From contig CABUSV010000022.1 in the NCBI GenBank assembly GCA_902494345.1, positions 1 through 34,771 of the forward strand: a DNA stretch of 34,771 nucleotides. The letters run 5' to 3'. Source of the DNA: an uncultured Collinsella sp. GTDB lineage: Bacteria > Actinomycetota > Coriobacteriia > Coriobacteriales > Coriobacteriaceae. Of this stretch, positions 7,576 to 14,554 are shown in pieces. The position numbers and the translations under genes are program-made. Each line of letters starts with the position of its first letter. Within the stretch, counting starts at the first letter, position 1. The notes under the pieces are model-generated. The model did not search any database. It saw only the letters and a list, made by a program, of their open reading frames with translations, and was not told where the DNA came from.

Positions 7576-9465
7576 ATGAACGGAGTTTTGCTCATGGTTG
7601 TGGCCGCGGCGGTGCTCGCCTGCGGCTATCTGGGCTACGGCCGCTGGCTGGCCAACAAGTGGGGCGTCGACAAAGAGGCCCTCACGCCGGCCAAGCGCAT
7701 GAAGGACGGCAACAGCTTCTCGCCCGTCTCCGCCTTCACTGCGTTTTCGCACCAGTTCAGCTCGATCTGCGGTGCTGGCCCTGTCACGGGTACGATCGTC
7801 GCCATGGCCTTTGGCTGGCTGCCCGTCGTGCTCTGGGTCCTCGTCGGCGGCATCTTCTTTGGCGCCGTCCACGACTTTGGTGCCCTGTACGCTTCGATGA
7901 AGAACAACGGCAAGTCACTCGCTCAGCTCATCGAGAAGTATATCGGCAAGACCGGCCGTCGCCTGTTCCTGCTGTTCTGCTGGCTGTTCTGCATCATCGT
8001 CATCGCCGCCTTTACCGACATGGTCTGCAAGACGTTCATGTTCACCCCGGCCGTTGACGCTTCTGGTGCTGCTACCGGTGCCATCGACTTCACCAAGTCC
8101 TATGCCGCCGGCTGCGCTGGTACCATCTCCATCCTGTTCACCTTCGTCGCTATCGCCTTTGGTTGGGCCCAGAAGAAGTTCAACCTCACCGGCGCTGCCG
8201 AGTTCGTCACCGGCGTTGTCCTCATGGTTCTCATGTTCGCCGTCGGTATGCAGTTCCCAGTCTACCTGGATAAGTTCCAGTGGTTCGCCGTCGTCATGGT
8301 CTACCTTGTCTTCGCTGGCGCTATGCCCATCCAGATGCTCAAGACCCCGCGTGACTACCTCACTTCCATCATGATGATCGTCATGATCGTCTGCGCTGTC
8401 CTCGGCATCGTCGTCCTGGGCGTCAACGGTCAGGCCACTATCACCGCTCCGGTCTTCACCGGCTTCTCCACTGCCTCCGGCATGATGTTCCCGGTCCTGT
8501 TCGTCTCCGTCGCTTGCGGTGCTCTCTCCGGTTTCCACAGCCTCGTTTCTTCCGGCACCTCTTCTAAGCAGGTCGAGAAGGAGCAGGACGCCGTCAAGGT
8601 CGGTTATGGTGCCATGATCGTCGAGTCCTTCGTCGGCATCCTTGCCATCATCGTCGCCGGCATCATGTTCTCCGACATGAACACCGCCGGTACCGGCGCC
8701 CTCAACGCCGGCGTCGCTTCCACCCCGTTCCAGATCTTCGCCGCTGGCATCTCCCGCGGTATGCAGGCCTTCGGTGTTGACGGCACGCTCGCTACCGTCT
8801 TTATGACCATGAACGTTTCCGCTCTGGCCCTGACCTCGCTCGACGCCGTCGCCCGCATCGCCCGCACCTCGTTCTCCGAGTTCTTTGCCCAGACCAACGA
8901 CGCCCTGGCCATCGAGTCCAAGGCCGGCTACATGAAGGTCCTCGGCAACCCCTGGTTCGCCACGGTCGTCACCCTGCTTCCCGGTCTCGCCCTCGCTTTT
9001 GGTGGCTATGCCAACATCTGGCCGCTCTTTGGTGCTTCCAACCAGCTGCTCGGCGGCATGACCATGATCACCCTCGCCGTGTTCTGCAAGTGCACCGGCC
9101 GCAAGGGCTGGATGCTCTACGTGCCCGTCGTCTTCCTGCTCTGCTGCACCTTCACCTCGCTGGTCCAGAGCGCCATGGGCTGTATGGCCGCTGTCCAGGC
9201 TTACGGCTTCTTCGGCACCATCCCGGCTACCGCCACCACGGCCGCCGTCTCCGTCGCCGCCACCAAGGGCCTGCAGCTTGTCTTCGCCGTCCTGCTGATG
9301 GTCCTGGGCCTCATCGTCGCCGTCAACTGCCTCAAGGAGCTCTTCGGCAAGGAGGCCGGTTCCATGCCCGACGAGGAGCCCGAGTGGTCCGAGATGGGCA
9401 AGGCCGAGTATGGCCGCGCCGCTGCTGCCGAGGCTCCCGCCGACGCCGAGGCCGCCAAGGCCTAG
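7576..9465 (+). CDS. cstA: CstA family transporter (carbon starvation protein A)
   Basis: This is a polytopic inner-membrane protein of the CstA/BtsT family. Known members import peptides or pyruvate; the substrate here cannot be told from sequence. The N-terminal signature is present: YGRWLANKWG, DGNSFSPVSAFTAFSHQFSSICGAGPVTG and FFGAVHDFGALYAS. About 15 or more hydrophobic segments follow. The 629-residue length fits the shorter clade. The C-terminus ends in an Ala/Glu-rich tail. The strong site AGGAGG precedes the start; an ATG four bases upstream is followed at once by TAA and cannot be used. Codon use is strongly biased to C-ending codons, which suggests high expression. A leader with a peptide and terminator precedes it (7406-7540), and its own terminator follows. 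Confidence 0.93.
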   Translation: MNGVLLMVVAAAVLACGYLGYGRWLANKWGVDKEALTPAKRMKDGNSFSPVSAFTAFSHQFSSICGAGPVTGTIVAMAFGWLPVVLWVLVGGIFFGAVHDFGALYASMKNNGKSLAQLIEKYIGKTGRRLFLLFCWLFCIIVIAAFTDMVCKTFMFTPAVDASGAATGAIDFTKSYAAGCAGTISILFTFVAIAFGWAQKKFNLTGAAEFVTGVVLMVLMFAVGMQFPVYLDKFQWFAVVMVYLVFAGAMPIQMLKTPRDYLTSIMMIVMIVCAVLGIVVLGVNGQATITAPVFTGFSTASGMMFPVLFVSVACGALSGFHSLVSSGTSSKQVEKEQDAVKVGYGAMIVESFVGILAIIVAGIMFSDMNTAGTGALNAGVASTPFQIFAAGISRGMQAFGVDGTLATVFMTMNVSALALTSLDAVARIARTSFSEFFAQTNDALAIESKAGYMKVLGNPWFATVVTLLPGLALAFGGYANIWPLFGASNQLLGGMTMITLAVFCKCTGRKGWMLYVPVVFLLCCTFTSLVQSAMGCMAAVQAYGFFGTIPATATTAAVSVAATKGLQLVFAVLLMVLGLIVAVNCLKELFGKEAGSMPDEEPEWSEMGKAEYGRAAAAEAPADAEAAKA

Positions 9466-9504
9466 TCAGCTTGATGGGCTAACCGTTCCATCCATATGAC
9501 TCGG

Positions 9505-9544
9505 AAAGACCGGGTCCGCGATTTCGCGGGCTCGGTCTTTTTTT
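9505..9544 (+). terminator. cstA intrinsic terminator
   Basis: AAAGACCG at 9505-9512 pairs with CGGTCTTT at 9533-9540, with a further inner CGCG stem, and is followed by a T run to 9544. Confidence 0.85.
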
Positions 9545-9623
9545 CATGCGAAAGCGGGTGACGCTCGAGTGTTCTCGCAGATGTTTTGCGTGGATAAGGG
9601 CGCGCGTTGTACCATATAGACGT

Positions 9624-9637
9624 ATATGTGTACATAT
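9624..9637 (+). promoter_or_regulatory. Inverted repeat ATATGT-GT-ACATAT before the JetD-like gene
   Basis: A 14-bp perfect inverted repeat lies 12 bases before the likely GTG start, just after the AT-rich segment CCATATAGA that could hold a -10 box. ATATGT/ACATAT motifs also cluster before the cell-wall hydrolase gene at 28475-28536. It could be an operator; this is an inference. Confidence 0.35.
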
Positions 9638-9649
9638 GAAAGGGGCCCC

Positions 9650-11830
9650 GTGGCCAAGACGGTATATTCCGATAACCAAAATAATGTCGATGCCCTGGCT
9701 GAGCGTCTGAGCAGTCAGACGTCGCTTTCTGCCGAGCGTGCCAAGCTGATTGCCTACGACCTGCTCTGCCGCAAGGCGCTCAAGATTAAGTCGAGTGCGC
9801 TGGCGCAAATTTTTCGCTCCGTCGATAAGGAATGTGACACCAAGGCGATGCGCGATGAGCTTATCGCGGCAAATATCGTGACCAAGATCGAGGGCAGCGG
9901 CATTAACGGGCGCCCGGCGTTCTATACCATCAATGCCGAGATCCGCGATGCCCAGGAGCAGCCTGCCGAGTCCGTCGAGGATTTTGTCGTCGAGGATTCC
10001 GCTGACGTGCCTGCTGTGGAAGAAGCTGCTCCGCGTGAGCATGTCGATACCGATGAGTTGCTCGATGAGAACGTCGTGCGTGCCTTTACGGCCAAGGCAG
10101 GACGCGGCGGTTTTGGCGGGGGTGGCAAGCGCGATGCGCAGCGCCGCGCCCAGCAGGAGCGCTTCCGTCGCGCCGTTGCTCAAAAGGGTGAGACGGATGC
10201 TGAGGCCGTCGAGGAAAAGTCCGTCGGGATGCAGGAGCCGACTCGCACTCAAGAGCATGCTGAGATCCAGGAGCCCAAGCGTCGCCGCGGTGCCCACTTT
10301 AAGGCCGAGCAGCGAGGTATTGCATGCGAGGTCCAGGATTCCGTCGAGGCTGCTGACGCGTCCGATGAACCGGTCAAGAAGGCTCCGGGTTCATGCCGTC
10401 CCGGACGTGGTTTTGCGGGGCGCGCGTATCCCGTAAGGCATCAGGAGAAGAGCGAGCCGGCTTCGACCGCTCAGAACGAGAAGGCCGAGAAGGCCGTTGA
10501 GCCGGCGGCTCGCGAACAGAAGCCTGCTGAGCCGCAGCTTGAGGTTGATGCCGAGGCCAAGGGCCAGCAGCCTACTGATGAGCAGGCGGAGCAGGGCGCG
10601 TCGAGCAAGCCTCGCCGCCGTCGCCATCGTGGGGGCCGCAGTTCCCATGCCGAGACTGCAGCCGAGAAGACCACGCCGCAGGACGAGGATGCGAAGGTCG
10701 AGGTTTCTTCGGGGCAGCCTAAGCGCCAGCCGGCGAAGGAGAGCAAGTCCAATCGTCCGCAGAAGCAAGCGCCTATGCCGAAGCGCGAGCGCAATTCCCA
10801 AGGCGATTCTAAGCGCAAGTCTCAGAAGAAGCCGGAGTCTGCCGCAGCAGATACTGCTGCCCAGCAGCCCAAGTCGGCCGTTCACGGCGAGGTCTCGGCG
10901 TTTGCCCTTGCCCGCGTTTTAGGCAGGCAGCTGCTCAAAGTTGTCCCTACGCCTACTGCGCTCTCTAAGATCAAGGAGCAGCAGACACAGATCGTAAAGG
11001 TCGAGGGCAAGGACGGCAAAAAGGCTCCGCAGCGCACTCAGCACAACGAGATGTCCAACCGCAAGATTGCCGAGGAAATCGCAATCATCCAGGCTTGGAT
11101 CGAGCAGAATCGAGGTGCCGATACGCCGGTTGCCTCGCGCCGCCAGCGTGCCTACCAGATCTTTAACGACGAGAAGGCTTTTGACGGCAAGCACGGTGAG
11201 CGCCTGATCAGGCGTATGACCGAAAAGGGTATCAGCATGCAGGCGATCAAGGTCGCTCCCAATCGCCCCGTGCACTTTACGGGTTTCTTTACGCTGGGCG
11301 CCGACAAGCCGTTCATTATGGTCGAGAACCTGGACACCTACGACGAGATCGTCAAGCTGCTGCGCGGACGCAAACATGCCAAGCTCTTTGGTACCAAGGT
11401 GGGCGGCGTGATTTTTGGCGGCGGCTGCAAGGCGAGCGTCTCGCACGCACTGGATGATTATCTGGCCGAGATTGGCTATCGCTTTAACTACGTCTACTAT
11501 GTGGGCGATATCGATCGCGAGGGCGCGCGCATCGTCGAACAGGCTCGCAATGCCAATGTGGTTGAGATTCGCCTGCATGCCGGCATGTACCGCGCCATGC
11601 TCGCCGAGCATAAGCGTCGCGTGAAGGCCGGCGGCGAGTGCGAGCCCGCGGCTGCCAACCAGGGCGTGCCGCAGAACCTGGCAGCGACGATCAAGGATCT
11701 GCCCATGGTTACGCGCGTGCAGTTCCGCAACGTGCTACGTGAAGGCGGGCGCATTCCGCAGGAGATCCTGATGACCGCAGACTATCGGGATGGCGACTCG
11801 GGAAGCTTCGACCGCATGCTGAACAACTAA
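9650..11830 (+). CDS. Orphan JetD-like Toprim protein with putative N-terminal winged helix and long charged linker
   Basis: The C-terminal ~170 residues of this ~726-residue protein resemble the Toprim domain of Wadjet JetD (DUF2220). They have FIMVENLDTYDEIV with the metal-binding Glu559, then VIFGGG, then YYVGDIDREGARIV with the acidic pair Asp620 and Asp622, then a LHAGMYRAMLAEH segment. Toprim nucleases use this E...DxD set. Residues 1-95 look like a winged-helix DNA-binding region (SAERAKLIAYDLLCRKALKI ... INGRPAFYTIN). Residues ~95-425 are a low-complexity Ala/Glu/Lys/Arg linker with RRRRHRGGR. The GTG at 9650 is chosen because AAGGGG lies just before it; an ATG at 9626 lacks a ribosome site. 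No jetA, jetB or jetC homologue is in the window. Function unknown; nuclease or topology role is an inference. Confidence 0.75.
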   Translation: MAKTVYSDNQNNVDALAERLSSQTSLSAERAKLIAYDLLCRKALKIKSSALAQIFRSVDKECDTKAMRDELIAANIVTKIEGSGINGRPAFYTINAEIRDAQEQPAESVEDFVVEDSADVPAVEEAAPREHVDTDELLDENVVRAFTAKAGRGGFGGGGKRDAQRRAQQERFRRAVAQKGETDAEAVEEKSVGMQEPTRTQEHAEIQEPKRRRGAHFKAEQRGIACEVQDSVEAADASDEPVKKAPGSCRPGRGFAGRAYPVRHQEKSEPASTAQNEKAEKAVEPAAREQKPAEPQLEVDAEAKGQQPTDEQAEQGASSKPRRRRHRGGRSSHAETAAEKTTPQDEDAKVEVSSGQPKRQPAKESKSNRPQKQAPMPKRERNSQGDSKRKSQKKPESAAADTAAQQPKSAVHGEVSAFALARVLGRQLLKVVPTPTALSKIKEQQTQIVKVEGKDGKKAPQRTQHNEMSNRKIAEEIAIIQAWIEQNRGADTPVASRRQRAYQIFNDEKAFDGKHGERLIRRMTEKGISMQAIKVAPNRPVHFTGFFTLGADKPFIMVENLDTYDEIVKLLRGRKHAKLFGTKVGGVIFGGGCKASVSHALDDYLAEIGYRFNYVYYVGDIDREGARIVEQARNANVVEIRLHAGMYRAMLAEHKRRVKAGGECEPAAANQGVPQNLAATIKDLPMVTRVQFRNVLREGGRIPQEILMTADYRDGDSGSFDRMLNN

Positions 11831-11834
11831 AATT

Positions 11835-11860
11835 CCGCCGTTCTACCGAACGGCGGATTT
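11835..11860 (+). terminator. Intrinsic terminator after the JetD-like gene
   Basis: CCGCCGTTC 11835-11843 pairs perfectly with GAACGGCGG 11848-11856 around a TACC loop, four bases after the stop codon, followed by ATTTCTT. The T run is imperfect. Confidence 0.75.
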
Positions 11861-11863
11861 CTT

Positions 11864-11984
11864 GACGCTGCGAGGGGCCCTGGCACGGCAATCTGACGTT
11901 CAACTTCGGCGGCGCGACCAGAAGGTCAGCGCCGCCTTGTTTCACGTCACCTTGCCATACCAGGGCCCCTCTCGCTGTCACGTC
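11864..11984 (+). repeat. Long foldback structure with inner hairpin
   Basis: The left arm 11864-11891 is complementary, with small bulges, to the right arm 11952-11984. Both contain GGGGCCCTGG or its complement. Nested inside are TGACGT/ACGTCA flanks and a strong hairpin GGCGGCGCGACC (11908-11919), loop AGAA, GGTCAGCGCCGCC (11924-11936). The whole ~120 bases can fold into one long hairpin. The inner sequence differs from the core at 7092-7160, so it looks like a second family with the same architecture. Confidence 0.7.
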
Positions 11985-11997
11985 CAAAACATCGAGG

Positions 11998-12031
11998 TTA
12001 AGTGGCCTCCTGTTCGTGCGGAACTCGCGAT
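11998..12031 (+). repeat. Degenerate right half of the foldback core
   Basis: 34 bases beginning TTAAGTGGCCT and ending GGAACTCGCGAT match the right half of the core found at 7092-7160 and 29782-29851 at 31 of 34 positions. No left half of the core and no matching left arm is present, so this is probably a decayed or truncated copy. Confidence 0.7.
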
Positions 12032-12127
12032 AAACCTAAGCCGGTGTCCCCGCTCTCCCGGGGCCTGTGGTTACTTGGTTGTTGCATGCGGCTCGCTTTT
12101 CGGAACAGGGCTGATAATTCTAGATGC

Positions 12128-12210
12128 AAGGCGCTCTTGGTCGTTATGGGCCTGGGGCGTCTGTCTTATATAGGTAGATTCCTTGCGGGTTCGAATCCCT
12201 CCGCTTGCCC
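12128..12210 (+). other. Possible tRNA-like relic with hairpin
   Basis: GGGTTCGAATCCCTCCG at about 12187-12203 is exactly the T-arm sequence of the nearby tRNA-Gln, but on the opposite strand. About 30 bases before it lies a wobble-rich hairpin with the same GTTATG loop as the tRNA-Gln terminator. I cannot draw a complete cloverleaf (no convincing acceptor stem or D arm), so this is called a relic rather than a gene. Confidence 0.35.
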
Positions 12211-12215
12211 ACAAG

Positions 12216-12248
12216 AAAGCGCCCTGAGCCGTTATGGGCTCAGGGCGC
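12216..12248 (-). terminator. tRNA-Gln terminator
   Basis: GCGCCCTGAGCC (12219-12230) and GGCTCAGGGCGC (12237-12248) form a perfect 12-bp stem with a GTTATG loop. On the minus strand it is followed by TTTCTT. Confidence 0.8.
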
Positions 12249-12258
12249 TCAATTTTAA

Positions 12259-12333
12259 TGGCTGGGACGGAGGGATTCGAACCCCCAACAGCCGGCACCA
12301 AAAACCGGAGTTCTACCGTTGAACTACGTCCCA
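12259..12333 (-). tRNA. tRNA-Gln (anticodon TTG), CCA encoded
   Basis: Read on the minus strand, the acceptor TGGGACG pairs with CGTCCCA, the D stem is GTTC/GAAC, and the anticodon stem CCGGT/GCCGG encloses the loop TTTTGGT with anticodon TTG (reads CAA). The T arm is GGGGG-TTCGAAT-CCCTC. The discriminator is G, followed by a genomic CCA. The length is 75 bases including CCA. A terminator follows directly. Confidence 0.95.
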
Positions 12334-12371
12334 ATGTGTGGTGTTGCCCAAAAGCAACTCGTTTAGTTTAC

Positions 12372-13277
12372 CTAATCTGCGAGGGCATCGCAAACGCCAT
12401 CGAGCAGGCGTACGGCGAGTGTCTGCGCGTCGCTGGCCGTGAAGGTGCCGTTGTAGCGCGTCATGCCCGTTAGCTCAATGCGAATGCGTGCCGGCTTCTG
12501 CTGCGCGGCGACATTGGCAGTGCGGATGCGCTGGGCCAGGTTGTGGCACTCGGCGAGGGCAATCGTGGCGCGCGGTGCGGCGTCGGCGGGCAGCTCGTCG
12601 CTTGCAATCTCGAGCACCAGGTCAACGTCGGTTGGGACCTCGGAGTCGCAGAGCATCATGCCGCTGTTGTCGGTCGTTGCCGTGGCGATATTCCACATGC
12701 GCGACGCAACACTGCGTGCGATGGGGTCCTCGCCGATAACGGCAATCTGGAAGCGCTCGAGCACGTTGGCGGCGCGAGCAAAACCGATGCGGGACTCGGC
12801 TTCGGTGACCGAGGGCTTGCCCTCCCACACATGGTGCAGGCGGTTGATGTAGGCGTAGGTGTCCTGGAAGGCCATGCCGTCGGCAAACAGGCCGACATTT
12901 TCCTGGAACTGCTGCAGGGCGGCCTCGGTATGCGGACCAAAGTAGCCGTCGTCTTCACCACAGGCAAAGCCCAAAACGTTGAGAGCGCGCTGCAGGGCCT
13001 GCACATCGGCGCCATGGAAATTGGGCATGCGCAGATAGAGGGTGCGGTCGCCCAGCTTATACGAAGCGTCTACAAGGGCGCTCCAGCAGGGGATATCGAC
13101 GGCATGACCGGCAGCAAGGCCGCTGTCGAGCCTGAAGGTGCTGACGGCCTGCTCAGTGGTGGCTCCAAAGTACTTGTCGGTGACTTCGGCGGCATCAATC
13201 GTGTAGCCGAGCTGCAGGAGACGAGACTGCACGTCCTCGACGGCTGCTCCTTGCATGCCCGTTGTAATAGGTTCCAT
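12372..13277 (-). CDS. Protein with two peptidoglycan-binding (PG_binding_1) domains and an unassigned C-terminal domain
   Basis: Residues ~5-75 and ~80-150 each match the peptidoglycan-binding three-helix repeat: VEDVQSRLLQLGY ... YFGATTEQAVSTFR and VQALQRALNVLGF ... YFGPHTEAALQQFQ. The last ~140 residues (IAVIGEDPIARSVASRMWNI ... LLDGVCDALAD) are not recognised. They carry no visible metal-binding His/Glu set of an amidase. No signal peptide or membrane segment is seen at the N-terminus, which is odd for a wall-binding protein. The start has a good GAAAGGGG ribosome site eight bases upstream. The gene lies downstream of the polyprenyl synthase on the same strand. It may be a spore- or wall-associated protein or a degenerate amidase; function unknown. 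Confidence 0.7.
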   Translation of the reverse strand: MEPITTGMQGAAVEDVQSRLLQLGYTIDAAEVTDKYFGATTEQAVSTFRLDSGLAAGHAVDIPCWSALVDASYKLGDRTLYLRMPNFHGADVQALQRALNVLGFACGEDDGYFGPHTEAALQQFQENVGLFADGMAFQDTYAYINRLHHVWEGKPSVTEAESRIGFARAANVLERFQIAVIGEDPIARSVASRMWNIATATTDNSGMMLCDSEVPTDVDLVLEIASDELPADAAPRATIALAECHNLAQRIRTANVAAQQKPARIRIELTGMTRYNGTFTASDAQTLAVRLLDGVCDALAD

Positions 13278-13415
13278 GAACGAACCCCTTTCGGCGTACC
13301 ATTCGTACTATTTGAGCGTCTGTCGGATAGACAACGCAAAGGGATGCATAAACATGCACTCAACAGTGTAGCAAGTTGTGCCTAAATACGCTGCTGACAG
13401 GTTTTATAACCCCCG

Positions 13416-14441
13416 TTAGTTAAGGCGCTCCACAAAGAAATCTGCCATGGAGAGGAACAGCTCACGTGCGTGCGGATCAAGCTCAACGTTCTCGATGGCC
13501 GCTTTGGCCTTAGCGGTCAGGTCGAGCGCGTAAGTGTGGGCGTAATCGATAGAGCCGGTCTCCTGGAAGATCTCCACGGCGCGTGCGAGCTGCGCGGGAT
13601 CATCGGTGCCCGAGGAAAGAATCGCCTCGATCTCGTCGTGGTGGCGCTCATCAGAGAGGGCGTGTACGGCGACAAGCGTGCGCTTGCCCTCGGTGATGTC
13701 GGTGCGGAAGTCCTTGTTGGCGGCTTCCTTAGTGCCGACAAGGTTGAGCAGGTCGTCCTGAATCTGAAAGGCGAGGCCCGTGTGCAGGCCAAAGGCGCGC
13801 AGCGCTTCGATTTGCTCAGCGCTGCCGCCGCCGATAATGGCCCCGGCGGCAAGCGGCGTGGCTCCGCTGTAAAACGCGGTCTTGTGCGTCGCCATGTCCA
13901 GGTAGTCATCAACCGAGATATCAAAGCGCCCGTCACGGACCCAACCCAGGTCGAGCGCTTGACCCTCGATGGTGCGGACGATCATCTCGGTAAGCTCGTG
14001 GAGCACACGCAGCTTCACGTCGGACTCCAGCGTGGGGTCGTCGAGAACCGTCTTGGTGACCATGGTGAGCGCCAGGTCGCCACAATTGATGGCAAGGCCC
14101 GTGCCCTCGGTAAGGTGCATGCAGGGCTTACCTCGACGAAGCTGTCCGTTGTCGGCGATGTCGTCATGGATAAGCGCTCCCGACTGAAAGTGCTCGATAG
14201 CTGCCGCCGCGCTGCGGGCGCTCTCAAAGCTGCCACCTACCGCGGTGGCGGCGAGCATGCAGATGAGCGGGCGGTGGCGCTTGCCGGCATTGGCCGTAAA
14301 TGTCGAGAGCGGGGTATACAGGTAGCGCTCGATATCGGCAGAGGTCGCCTGTCCGTCAAAGAACGTGGCCAGATAGTCGTTGATCTGGTCAAAGTGCTGG
14401 GCTAAAAAGCTGGTAAACGGACTGGACACGGGTTCTCGCAT
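13416..14441 (-). CDS. Polyprenyl (isoprenoid) diphosphate synthase
   Basis: A trans-isoprenyl diphosphate synthase that adds isopentenyl diphosphate units to an allylic primer. The first aspartate-rich motif is HDDIADNGQLRRGKP, and the second is FQIQDDLLNLVGT, which in many family members reads DDxxD. The 341 residues fit medium- to long-chain synthases (menaquinone side chain or similar), but chain length cannot be read from this alone; the ispA/ispB/hepT distinction is left open. The Shine-Dalgarno is weak (AAGAAAG). It is followed after 138 bases by the peptidoglycan-binding gene on the same strand, and lies upstream of, not within, the PTS gene unit. Confidence 0.9.
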   Translation of the reverse strand: MREPVSSPFTSFLAQHFDQINDYLATFFDGQATSADIERYLYTPLSTFTANAGKRHRPLICMLAATAVGGSFESARSAAAAIEHFQSGALIHDDIADNGQLRRGKPCMHLTEGTGLAINCGDLALTMVTKTVLDDPTLESDVKLRVLHELTEMIVRTIEGQALDLGWVRDGRFDISVDDYLDMATHKTAFYSGATPLAAGAIIGGGSAEQIEALRAFGLHTGLAFQIQDDLLNLVGTKEAANKDFRTDITEGKRTLVAVHALSDERHHDEIEAILSSGTDDPAQLARAVEIFQETGSIDYAHTYALDLTAKAKAAIENVELDPHARELFLSMADFFVERLN

Positions 14442-14554
14442 TCTTTCTTAGGTTGCATCGTTGCGGTGTGCAGATACCATATTGCCACATTGGAGTTGCC
14501 GGCGCGTCTGTTTTGGCGATTTGGGGAAACGGGACGCGTGCGCGTGCCGGCTGC

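Noticed and set aside
9650..11830. A complete Wadjet (JetABCD) defence system
   Set aside because: Only a JetD-like C-terminal domain is present; neighbours are cstA, tRNA-Gln and wall genes, with no MukBEF-like partners in the window.
12128..12210. A second functional tRNA gene on the plus strand
   Set aside because: Only the T arm is convincing; acceptor pairing, D arm and anticodon arm cannot be drawn.
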